From BRH-c32 sp041674625 (GTDB lineage: Bacteria > Bacteroidota > Ignavibacteria > Ignavibacteriales > Melioribacteraceae): 6,295 nt of DNA. Shown here one piece after another: positions 1 to 6,295 of the stretch. Position 1 is the stretch's first letter. Each line of letters opens with the position of its first letter. Both the position numbers and the translations under genes were made by a program. A model generated the notes under the pieces. That model was given only the letters and a program-made list of their open reading frames with translations. It made no database searches and was not told the DNA's origin. The DNA lies in the NCBI GenBank assembly GCA_041674625.1, contig JBAYVI010000175.1:1-6295 (forward strand), read 5' to 3'.

Positions 1-672
1 ATGAATCAAATTGATCGCGGACATATAGATTATAAAAGCGAAGTCCTTAGGAAGTCTATTCATCTATGTTCTCTTTCGATTCCTGTAATCTATTATTTTA
101 TTACTAAAGAAACAGCTTTAGGGGTTTTGATCCCTATGGCTGTTTTTTCTTTAATTGTAGATCTTGGGCGGTATAAAAAAAACACTAAGTTAAGTAAATA
201 CTTTTATGCAATTTTCGGATTTATGCTTCGTGAACACGAGAAAGACCACAACAAAAAAAACCTCAGTGGTGCTACCTATGTTCTCCTTTCTGCTGTAATC
301 GTCATTTTAGTATTTCCTAAAGTATTAGTTGTTACTGCATTTGCAGTATTAATCGTAGGAGATATCGCCGCTGCTCTCATAGGTAGAAAATTTGGAACTA
401 TAAAATTTTTAGATAAAAGTCTTCAGGGTACTTTGGCTTTCTTTTTCTTTTCCTGTATAGTGGTGTTTCTTACTCCTAAAGTCAATGGGGATATTCAAGA
501 GTATTTGATCGGAATTATAGCTGTTGCTATTGGTGCAATTGCAGAAAATGTATCATCTCGATTTGCAGATGATAACCTTGTAATTCCAATTAGTGTTTCA
601 TTAGCAATGCTTTTAATGTATCATTTTCTTTTACCTGATATGGCTTTGGTTCTGGCTAATGTACCTAATTGA
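1..672 (+). CDS. CTP-dependent polyprenol/dolichol/phytol kinase-family membrane protein
   Basis: A 223-residue, very hydrophobic protein with about six to seven membrane segments (approximately residues 22-35, 38-54, 92-105, 107-127, 144-158, 166-182 and 192-212). Motifs match the SEC59/DGK1/VTE5 family of CTP-using lipid kinases: RKSIH near the N-terminus (17-21), D54 followed by GR, GDIAAALIGRKFG (120-132), KSLQGT (139-144) and a late DDN-x-x-x-P segment (190-196). Family members phosphorylate a polyprenol, phytol, farnesol or diacylglycerol in the membrane with CTP. The substrate here cannot be read from sequence. The window opens exactly on the ATG, so an upstream start cannot be excluded, but the N-terminus is a plausible natural one. 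The lipoprotein gene follows after 53 bp on the same strand, so co-transcription is possible. A distant relationship to phosphatidate cytidylyltransferase (CdsA) is the main alternative, but the protein is short for that enzyme. Confidence 0.8.
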   Translation: MNQIDRGHIDYKSEVLRKSIHLCSLSIPVIYYFITKETALGVLIPMAVFSLIVDLGRYKKNTKLSKYFYAIFGFMLREHEKDHNKKNLSGATYVLLSAVIVILVFPKVLVVTAFAVLIVGDIAAALIGRKFGTIKFLDKSLQGTLAFFFFSCIVVFLTPKVNGDIQEYLIGIIAVAIGAIAENVSSRFADDNLVIPISVSLAMLLMYHFLLPDMALVLANVPN

Positions 673-698
673 AATGGAACATTTAAATCTCCTTTTAG

Positions 699-704
699 TA
701 TAAT
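699..704 (+). promoter_or_regulatory. candidate -10 element upstream of the DUF4837 gene
   Basis: A perfect TATAAT lies 21 bp before the ATG at 726, in the 53-bp gap after the kinase-family gene. No good -35 is present: the best hexamer at an 18-bp spacer is TGGAAC at 675-680, with 3 of 6 matches. The gap is very AT-rich, so the match may be chance and the gene could instead be read through from upstream. No Shine-Dalgarno sequence precedes the ATG, only an A/T-rich run, which is common in the Bacteroidota group. Confidence 0.22.
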
Positions 705-725
705 ATTAAAAAACCTAATAATTAT

Positions 726-1817
726 ATGAAAATTTATAAATATTTTATTACTGCTTTAATTGTAGCTCAATTTTTATCTACCGGATGCGGAGAAAACAAA
801 AGTCGCGCTATCGGAAACGAGGATGATATTTATATCGTTGCTGATTCGGTTGAATATGAAAAAATTGAAGGAGCTTTATTAACCGTATTCGGGAAAATTA
901 TTTATACTCCTCAATCTGAAAACATGTTTAATCTAATTCGAAAAAATTATTCTGAATTAGAAAAAGTTAAAAAGTATAAAAACGTAATAATTGCTGCTCC
1001 TATTAATTCCAGTTCACTCACATCCACCTATATAAATTCTGTTTTAAATAAAGATGTAATTAAACTTGTTAAAGAAGATTCTATTTCGATAATTAACAAA
1101 AATGATTTATGGTCGAAAGATCAATTGGTGATGTTTTTAAGTGCCTCTACTATTGAAAAATTGTCCCAAAATATTCTTAATAACAATGAAGACTTAATTT
1201 ATTATTTTCAAAAAGCATCAGACAGTAGATTGAAAAAAAGTCTTTATAACCCCACATATGAAGATAAATTAGTTGAAGCTAAATTTTTGAAGAATTATAA
1301 TTGGCTGATTTATGTACAGACCGATTATAAATTAGCATTAGATAAACCGGAAGATAACTTTATCTGGTTACGTCGATCTCCTGGAAGCGATATGGAGCGT
1401 TGGATATTTGTTCATTGGATTGAAAATTCATCGCCAGCGTTATTGAATTCGGATTCTATTAATGCAATTAGAAATCGAATGACTGAAAAATATTTCAGAA
1501 CTGAAAATGATTCTGCTTTTGTAGTAATTAATAGCGAATATAGGACTTCTAAGGAAGTAAATTTTAATAATAAATACGCTATAATGACACAAGGGCTTTG
1601 GAACATGAGTGATGGAAGTATGGGAGGTCCCTTCTTGAGTTATACTTTCTATGATGAATCTTCAAAGCGACTTTATATGGTTGATGGTTCTATTTATGCC
1701 CCTAAGTATTATAAAAAATTATTGATTCAACAGGTGGACGTAATTCTAAAATCCTTTCTTACCGGAAAAGAAGTTTCTAAAGACCAAAAAGAAATGTTAT
1801 TTGATGAATTGGAATAA
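726..1817 (+). CDS. DUF4837-family lipoprotein, function unknown
   Basis: A 363-residue predicted lipoprotein. The N-terminus has a lysine, a hydrophobic stretch (about 7-17) and a lipobox-like LSTGC with the acceptor at Cys21. The -3 position is Ser rather than Leu, a looseness common in this lineage. The mature part resembles DUF4837: a hydrophobic strand near 37 (IYIVAD), a PQSE segment at 62-65, a basic-aromatic block WLRRSPG at 214-220 followed by an aromatic stretch, and the best-conserved part, GLWNMSDGSMGGPF (290-303), then SIYAPKYYKK (322-331). These C-terminal blocks drive the assignment. The family is known to me only as conserved envelope proteins without an established role, so I propose none. 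It probably sits in a membrane facing the periplasm or surface. The last 21 bp overlap the 3' end of the opposite-strand glnE-like gene. Start chosen: the ATG that gives an intact signal peptide. Confidence 0.83.
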   Translation: MKIYKYFITALIVAQFLSTGCGENKSRAIGNEDDIYIVADSVEYEKIEGALLTVFGKIIYTPQSENMFNLIRKNYSELEKVKKYKNVIIAAPINSSSLTSTYINSVLNKDVIKLVKEDSISIINKNDLWSKDQLVMFLSASTIEKLSQNILNNNEDLIYYFQKASDSRLKKSLYNPTYEDKLVEAKFLKNYNWLIYVQTDYKLALDKPEDNFIWLRRSPGSDMERWIFVHWIENSSPALLNSDSINAIRNRMTEKYFRTENDSAFVVINSEYRTSKEVNFNNKYAIMTQGLWNMSDGSMGGPFLSYTFYDESSKRLYMVDGSIYAPKYYKKLLIQQVDVILKSFLTGKEVSKDQKEMLFDELE

Positions 1818-4577
1818 ACGATAAGTATTACTTATTAAATTAGATATTTTTTTAGTAACATCCTGATCGATTTTGAGTCGATAAAAATTAGTTAATACTT
1901 TTACCTTTTCCTTATCTTCCGGGAAAATGGAATTTCGTGAGTTTAATACAATTTGAAGTGTTATTTCAAATTTCTTTAAGTCATCAAAAGTATTCTTGAG
2001 AAGATTAATATCTTCTGTTTCCAATCTGTTTTTTAATAACCTTAATCGAGAATAGATGTTTTTACCTATTGCTTTCTTGAATAATATTGTATCAGTCATA
2101 ATAAAATAATTCAAGAAAAATTCTAATGACAAAAACCCACCATTCTGTTTTTTAAGATTAATGCTTTTCGAAATATGAGAGAATGATTCTGAGCTTACTT
2201 TTTTCTGCATATCTAATATCTCTTGCTGAATCTCTTCTTCTCTGCGAGTTTTGAGTGTTGTAACAATTTCAGTAACAAAATTTTCATATAAGCCAATATT
2301 CCCTGCGATAAAACAGATTTTCGATAAAGCTTGAAACTCCCAAACACGTGCTCTTGTATGAAGATATTTCTTGTAATTATTATAATCCCAAATTAATTGA
2401 CTACTTTTTCCTTCGGGTCTTAATCTAAAATCAATCGAAAATGGCTGAACAATATTTTTAAGCTCTTCGATTTTATTAGAAAAGATTTTATTTAACTCAA
2501 ACGATTTCTTGGAATTAATTGAAACTATTATTAGATCAATATCAGAATTAAAAGTCATACTATTTGTAGCAGTACTTCCTAATGCTGCAACAAAATAATC
2601 GTTATCATTAAAACAGGTAGAGAAAAATTTGCTCAATAAGTAGTTTGTTTGTTGAGAGATTAATTGAGATACTTTTTTGTGGTTTGTTAAATTTAGTATA
2701 AATCGAAAAGTTAGAATAAAAGACACTTCTTCTAAAGTCAGATTTTTAATTGAGTCATCATCCAATGAATTAAAGACTCGTCTTGTTAACAAAAACTCTC
2801 CTGCCTTTTTATTGATTAATAAATATTCTGTCCCTCTTTTATTATACTCAAGGTTTTTAAGAATTGCAGATAAAAAGTTCTTATCCTTAAATTCATTATA
2901 CCAAATTGATGGGAAATTTTGCGATTTTATGAAACGGACTAAATTTTCTAAAGTTATATCCGGATATTTTGATCTCTTCAAATAATTAAAAACAGATTTT
3001 TCAATTTCAGAGAATAATAAAATTGTTCTTTTATCAAATTCCTTTTGTTCAAGCAGTCCACTTCCACTTTGCAAATAAACTAAATTCTTATTGGCTCTTT
3101 TTTGATCAACGAATTTAATTTTACTAAAAAAGTTGTTTGAAGAATTATTATCGACCAGAATTGAATTAAAAATTATTCTTACTTTCTTTCTAAAAGTCGT
3201 TAATTTATTTTGAAATTCGATGGAATTTCTAAAACCGGTATATCTTGCTAATTTTTCTAATGTATCGCCATCAGTTGGGATTAAATGAGTTTGATTATTA
3301 TTCATCAATTGAAGAAAATGTTCAATCCTGCGATAGAAAACATATGCTGACGTATAAATTTCGGCTTCATTTAATGATAATATCTTATAACTAATAAGTA
3401 AATTAATGGTTTCAAGAGTATTCCCATTTATTAAATTATTATTATTTCCGCCATTGATCATCTGAAGTGCTTGAATAGAAAATTCAATATCTCTAATTCC
3501 ACCGGAGAATAATTTTACATTATCTTCGGAGAGCAATCTTCGTTCGATATTCTCTTTCATTCTTTTTATTTGATTTATTGGGGATTGTGTAAAAGATGTC
3601 GGATAGACAAAACGATTAATATAATTAATAAATCTTTTGTATAATTTTTCATCTCCGGAGCAGAAATTGATTTTTATTAACATCTGTCTTTCCCAATCCT
3701 CACCACGAGATTCATAATATCTAAGGTAATCGTTAATAGAGCCTGATAAAGAAGAGTTTTTTCCATCTGGTCGAAGTCTAAAATCGACTCGATAGACAAA
3801 CCCTTTCTCAGTTATTTCTGAGGAATATTTAATAAAATTTATAGCCGTTTCGGAAAGAAGTTCCTCTAAATTTTTTGGAAGTACTTCATCTGCATTATTT
3901 TCATAAAATAGTATAAAGTCAGCATCGGAACTGTAGTTTAATTCTTTTCCTCCTAATTTACCTAATGAACAGAGTGCATAATTATTTAAGTCATAAGAGA
4001 TATTATATTTTACTTTAATTTCATTTATAGACAATTCAAATAGAGTACTAAGTATGGCATTAGCTAAAATTGATAATTCATTCGTAGTATTTTTTAATGA
4101 AGTGATTCCAAGTATATCGGCAGTACCTATTTTTAAAATAAATCTACGTTTGAAATTCCTAATAAAATTCAATTTTGTATCTAAGTACTTGAATTTATTT
4201 ATCCCTGTAATTAATTCTTCTTTGCATTTCTGATAGTATAAATTTTCCGTTAAAAAATTGTCATCGAATAGTTGATATAGATACTCCGGATTACGAACCA
4301 CAATATCAGTTAAGTAATTGCTATTAGAAGCGATGGCGCAGATTATTTCTATATGATGCGGATAAATAATAGCATCATTAAAGAATGAAATTTTATCATA
4401 AATAGAAGAGATAATCCTTAATAAATTAGCTTCACTTTTCTGATTAATTAGAAAATTCTTCGCTCCATTCTCCAATTTTAGTATGATACTTTCAAAAAAT
4501 GAAGAAGAGATTGAACCTTCAAGCAATTTTAATAGGTTTTTTTTAAAATCGGATGATAAAATTTTCTGTTCTGACAA
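1797..4577 (-). CDS. glnE: GlnE-like glutamine synthetase adenylyltransferase/deadenylylase, divergent C-terminal domain
   Basis: A 926-residue protein, close to the usual length of about 945. GlnE adds AMP to, and removes it from, a tyrosine of type I glutamine synthetase under PII control. The N-terminal (deadenylylase) domain is canonical: GKLGGKELNYSSDAD (206-220, metal ligands D218/D220), VDFRLRPDG (264-272), a WERQ block (295-298) and GGIRDIEF (359-366). A helical linker of roughly 450-640 follows. The C-terminal (adenylyltransferase) domain keeps GS at 667-668, SDID at 678-681 (D679/D681), IDFRLRPEG (715-723) and a WEFQAL block (746-751). It lacks the GKLGG signature, replaced by GSTAT, and its GGxxDIEF counterpart reads GGFLSLEF (813-820), losing the Asp. 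The start is TTG (rc of 4575-4577). No in-frame ATG occurs before residue 299, downstream of the first catalytic motif, and an in-frame stop lies at 4596-4598. A weak GGA lies 7 bp upstream. No glnA or glnB is visible, so the partner is inferred. Confidence 0.9.
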   Translation of the reverse strand: MSEQKILSSDFKKNLLKLLEGSISSSFFESIILKLENGAKNFLINQKSEANLLRIISSIYDKISFFNDAIIYPHHIEIICAIASNSNYLTDIVVRNPEYLYQLFDDNFLTENLYYQKCKEELITGINKFKYLDTKLNFIRNFKRRFILKIGTADILGITSLKNTTNELSILANAILSTLFELSINEIKVKYNISYDLNNYALCSLGKLGGKELNYSSDADFILFYENNADEVLPKNLEELLSETAINFIKYSSEITEKGFVYRVDFRLRPDGKNSSLSGSINDYLRYYESRGEDWERQMLIKINFCSGDEKLYKRFINYINRFVYPTSFTQSPINQIKRMKENIERRLLSEDNVKLFSGGIRDIEFSIQALQMINGGNNNNLINGNTLETINLLISYKILSLNEAEIYTSAYVFYRRIEHFLQLMNNNQTHLIPTDGDTLEKLARYTGFRNSIEFQNKLTTFRKKVRIIFNSILVDNNSSNNFFSKIKFVDQKRANKNLVYLQSGSGLLEQKEFDKRTILLFSEIEKSVFNYLKRSKYPDITLENLVRFIKSQNFPSIWYNEFKDKNFLSAILKNLEYNKRGTEYLLINKKAGEFLLTRRVFNSLDDDSIKNLTLEEVSFILTFRFILNLTNHKKVSQLISQQTNYLLSKFFSTCFNDNDYFVAALGSTATNSMTFNSDIDLIIVSINSKKSFELNKIFSNKIEELKNIVQPFSIDFRLRPEGKSSQLIWDYNNYKKYLHTRARVWEFQALSKICFIAGNIGLYENFVTEIVTTLKTRREEEIQQEILDMQKKVSSESFSHISKSINLKKQNGGFLSLEFFLNYFIMTDTILFKKAIGKNIYSRLRLLKNRLETEDINLLKNTFDDLKKFEITLQIVLNSRNSIFPEDKEKVKVLTNFYRLKIDQDVTKKISNLISNTYRLFQFIK
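1821..1853 (+). terminator. weak hairpin plus T-run just past the DUF4837 stop
   Basis: Three bases after the lipoprotein stop codon lies a perfect 15-bp inverted repeat, ATAAGTA-T-TACTTAT (1821-1835). It can form a 6-bp all-weak stem with a 3-nt loop. A run of seven T follows at 1847-1853, 11 bp downstream. The layout resembles a rho-independent terminator for the plus-strand gene, but the stem has one G-C pair per arm, the T-run is too far away, and the whole element is inside the glnE reading frame. It is probably inefficient or fortuitous. Confidence 0.2.
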
Positions 4578-4633
4578 ATGAATTTCCGTACTTAATTAAA
4601 ATAAATCCTCACAGCAGTAAAAATAACATAAAA

Positions 4634-4664
4634 ATGAAACTAATTATCAGTAATTATTTATAAT
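4634..4664 (+). promoter_or_regulatory. candidate sigma70-like promoter for secA
   Basis: A perfect TATAAT at 4659-4664 is preceded, with a 19-bp spacer, by ATGAAA at 4634-4639 (4 of 6 to TTGACA). Transcription would start near 4671 and give a leader of roughly 95 nt before secA. The -10 overlaps the third of three phased TAATTA boxes. Spacer length and AT-richness keep this tentative. A rival lineage-type promoter lies at 4709-4740. Confidence 0.28.
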
Positions 4665-4666
4665 TA
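4641..4666. repeat. three TAATTA boxes at exact 10-bp spacing (operator-like)
   Basis: The palindromic hexamer TAATTA occurs at 4641-4646, 4651-4656 and 4661-4666, one helical turn apart. The outer two extend to an 8-bp inverted repeat, CTAATTAT (4640-4647) and ATAATTAG (4660-4667), with 12 bp between arms. Two more copies, each inside TTAATTAA, lie at 4592-4599 and 4728-4735, near the starts of the two divergent genes. Same-face spacing over a candidate -10 is what a dimeric regulator's operator can look like. The protein, if any, is unknown, and AT-rich composition raises the chance level. Confidence 0.35.
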
Positions 4667-4685
4667 GAAGCTAAAAAAGGGTATA

Positions 4686-4729
4686 AAGGAGTCTCTTTGA
4701 TAACTTCCATTGAATTTCACGGACTCTTT
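4686..4729 (+). promoter_or_regulatory. possible secA leader hairpin masking a ribosome-binding-like sequence
   Basis: AAGGAGTC (4686-4693) can pair with GACTCTTT (4722-4729) in an 8-bp stem that includes one G-U pair, around a 28-nt loop. The left arm holds AAGGAG, a strong Shine-Dalgarno match with no major gene behind it. Five bases on, a TTG opens a 12-codon reading frame ending in TAA at 4733-4735. This would exist in RNA only if transcription starts upstream, as from the candidate promoter at 4634-4664. It is a single-sequence observation. Confidence 0.2.
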
Positions 4730-4740
4730 AATTAACTTTA
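4709..4740 (+). promoter_or_regulatory. alternative Bacteroidota-type promoter for secA
   Basis: TAACTTTA at 4733-4740 matches the Bacteroidota -7 consensus TAnnTTTG except for the last base. ATTG at 4709-4712 matches the -33 TTTG at 3 of 4, with 20 bp between. This would start transcription near 4747 and give a short leader with only the secA Shine-Dalgarno, excluding the hairpin at 4686-4729. Whether this organism uses such promoters is inferred from its likely lineage. Confidence 0.22.
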
Positions 4741-4755
4741 ATTTCTTAATAAATC

Positions 4756-4760
4756 AGGAG
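4756..4760 (+). promoter_or_regulatory. secA ribosome binding site
   Basis: AGGAG lies 6 bp before the ATG at 4767 and fixes the start of secA. It is the only clear Shine-Dalgarno directly serving a recognised gene in the window; the DUF4837 gene has none and glnE only a weak GGA. Confidence 0.8.
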
Positions 4761-4766
4761 AATTTG

Positions 4767-6295
4767 ATGCTTAATGCATTTTTGAAAAAGATATTTGGTG
4801 ATAAAAATACGAAGGCGATGAAAGATATTTATCCAATTGTTGATGAGATTAATGAACAGTACGAAAAACTTAAAGACCTAACAGATGACGAACTAAAAAC
4901 GAAAACAGTTGAATTTAAGAACCGCATAAATGAAGCAACTCAAGAGTTAAGGGATGAAATAGAAAAATTTAAGTCTATAATTAGAGACGATACTTTTGAA
5001 GGGGATAAACGTACTATTTATGATGATGTGGAGCGATTAGAAAAAGAATTAAATGAGAAATATGATGATGCATTGGATGAATTATTACCAGAGGCTTTTG
5101 CAGTAGTTAAAGACACATGCCGTAGATTAGTAGGAAAAACATGGGATGCAGCAGGTAATAAAATTGAATGGGATATGATTCCTTACGACGTTCAGCTTAT
5201 TGGCGGAATAGTTCTTCATAGTGGAAAAATTGCAGAGATGGCTACCGGTGAAGGTAAAACCTTAGTAGCAACTTTACCTATTTATTTAAATGCACTCACA
5301 GGTAGAGGTATCCATATTGTTACGGTGAACGATTATTTGGCTAAACGTGATAGCGAATGGATGGGAGAAATTTTTAAGTTCCATGGTCTTACAATTGGTG
5401 TGATCCTTAACTCGATGTCAAGTGAGCAACGAATTGAAATGTATAATTGTGATATTACTTATGGAACTAATAATGAGTTTGGTTTCGATTATCTTCGAGA
5501 TAATATGGCTGTATCAAAAGATAATTGTGTGCATCGCGGATATAACTATGCAATTGTGGATGAAGTGGATTCAGTCTTAATTGATGAAGCAAGAACACCA
5601 TTAATTATATCTGGTCCGGTGGGTTCATCTGAACATAAGTTTGATGAAATGAAACCAAAGGTGGAACGTCTTTTTAGAAAACAGGCAAATTTCGTCGCTA
5701 CTATTGTTAGCGAATCAGAAGCTCTTCTTGCTTCCGGAAATTCTAAAGATAAAGAAAAAGCTGGTATATATTTATTAAGAGCTCAAAGAGGCTATCCGAA
5801 AAATAAAAAGCTCTTAAAAATGATGAGTGAACCGGAGTACAAAAAATTAGTTCAACAGACTGAGTTAGAATTTCTTAGAGATAATGGTAAAAGAATGCCC
5901 GAGATAGATGAGGAACTTTACTATGCTATTGAAGAAAAAAACCATCAGATCGATTTAACTGAAAAAGGAAGGGAAGAATTAGCTCTTGGCACTACTGAAG
6001 GTAAAGACTTATTTGTGTTGCCAGATCTTGGTCTTGAAATTAGTAAAATCGAAAATGATGAATCAATTGAAACCAACGAAAAAATAAAATTGAAAGACGG
6101 GCTTTATCATACTTATTCAGAAAGATCAGATAGAATTCATACACTTAATCAACTATTACGTGCTTATACATTATATGAAAAAGATGTTGAATACGTTATA
6201 ACCGAAGATGGCAAAATTGCTATCGTAGATGAATTTACAGGTCGTGTTCTCCCGGGCAGAAGATATTCCGATGGTCTTCATCAGGCAATTGAAGC
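4767..6295 (+). CDS. secA: SecA, preprotein translocase ATPase (5' part, cut by window end)
   Basis: 509 complete codons, open at the window edge. SecA is the cytoplasmic ATPase that drives unfolded preproteins through SecYEG. Visible landmarks are the N-terminal LKKIFG start, LLPEAFAVVK (106-115), Walker A MATGEGKT (158-165, K164), TVNDYLAKRD (186-195), TYGTNNEFGFDYLRDNM (231-247), Walker B DEVD (265-268) running into LIDEARTPLIISGP (271-284), and the end of the preprotein cross-linking region with IVDEFTGR (486-493) and SDGLHQAIEA (501 on). Compared with E. coli SecA, where the Walker lysine is K108, about 55 extra residues precede Walker A, mostly a charged helix at about 55-105 and a short loop at 126-137. 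A second helical insertion lies at about 308-385, with LLRAQRGYPKNKK inside it. I recognise both as normal for Bacteroidota/Chlorobi-type SecA. Start: ATG with AGGAG 6 bp upstream. The second ATPase half, scaffold and any C-terminal zinc tail lie outside the window. Confidence 0.98.
   Translation, partial: MLNAFLKKIFGDKNTKAMKDIYPIVDEINEQYEKLKDLTDDELKTKTVEFKNRINEATQELRDEIEKFKSIIRDDTFEGDKRTIYDDVERLEKELNEKYDDALDELLPEAFAVVKDTCRRLVGKTWDAAGNKIEWDMIPYDVQLIGGIVLHSGKIAEMATGEGKTLVATLPIYLNALTGRGIHIVTVNDYLAKRDSEWMGEIFKFHGLTIGVILNSMSSEQRIEMYNCDITYGTNNEFGFDYLRDNMAVSKDNCVHRGYNYAIVDEVDSVLIDEARTPLIISGPVGSSEHKFDEMKPKVERLFRKQANFVATIVSESEALLASGNSKDKEKAGIYLLRAQRGYPKNKKLLKMMSEPEYKKLVQQTELEFLRDNGKRMPEIDEELYYAIEEKNHQIDLTEKGREELALGTTEGKDLFVLPDLGLEISKIENDESIETNEKIKLKDGLYHTYSERSDRIHTLNQLLRAYTLYEKDVEYVITEDGKIAIVDEFTGRVLPGRRYSDGLHQAIE

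Noticed and set aside
253..260. A8 run in the kinase-family gene, and a similar T8 run at 4537-4544 in glnE, as possible phase-variation or slippage sites
   Set aside because: Runs of eight are expected in DNA this AT-rich, both reading frames are intact, and neither gene is a typical phase-variable type.
1412..1606. 64-codon minus-strand open frame inside the lipoprotein gene
   Set aside because: It is fully inside a well-supported gene on the other strand and has no recognisable domain.
2677..2985. 102-codon plus-strand open frame inside glnE
   Set aside because: It is the antisense shadow of the GlnE linker region, with no family resemblance.
4578..4680. Promoter for glnE on the minus strand
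   Set aside because: The best hexamer pair has a very poor -35 and only a 4/6 -10. One probably exists here, but I cannot place it.
1..6295. A new defence, mobile or biosynthetic system
   Set aside because: All sizeable frames belong to housekeeping or conserved families. There are no transposase, integrase, toxin-antitoxin, CRISPR or tRNA signals, and codon and base use look uniform.

Overview
The window is an AT-rich (roughly 30% GC by eye), gene-dense bacterial chromosome segment. It carries four protein genes and no RNA genes, mobile elements or CRISPR. The organism is most likely a member of the FCB group on the Bacteroidota/Ignavibacteriota (Chlorobi) side. The SecA protein carries the extra helical insertions typical of that lineage. 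The lipoprotein gene looks like DUF4837, a family I know from that lineage. Several genes lack a clear Shine-Dalgarno sequence. Ignavibacteria is my best guess, because a full-length GlnE homologue is unusual for mainstream Bacteroidota. This placement is inference from protein style, not from a marker search.

Layout: (1) 1-672, plus strand: a polytopic membrane protein of the CTP-dependent polyprenol/dolichol/phytol kinase family. (2) 726-1817, plus strand: a DUF4837-type lipoprotein of unknown function. (3) 1797-4577, minus strand: a 926-residue GlnE-type protein with two nucleotidyltransferase domains. It starts with TTG and overlaps the tail of the lipoprotein gene by 21 bp, end to end. 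(4) 4578-4766: a divergent intergenic region of 189 bp with three TAATTA boxes spaced exactly 10 bp apart, a candidate promoter and a possible leader hairpin. (5) 4767-6295, plus strand: the N-terminal 509 residues of SecA, cut by the window end.

The genes do not form one pathway. Lipid or polyprenol metabolism, an envelope lipoprotein and the Sec translocase motor all concern the envelope. GlnE concerns control of glutamine synthetase, and no glnA, glnB or amt is visible here. Most of the window is ordinary housekeeping sequence. The points worth a second look are the asymmetric GlnE, whose C-terminal transferase domain has lost conserved signature residues, and the structured glnE-secA intergenic region. 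I see no evidence for a new defence, mobile or biosynthetic system.
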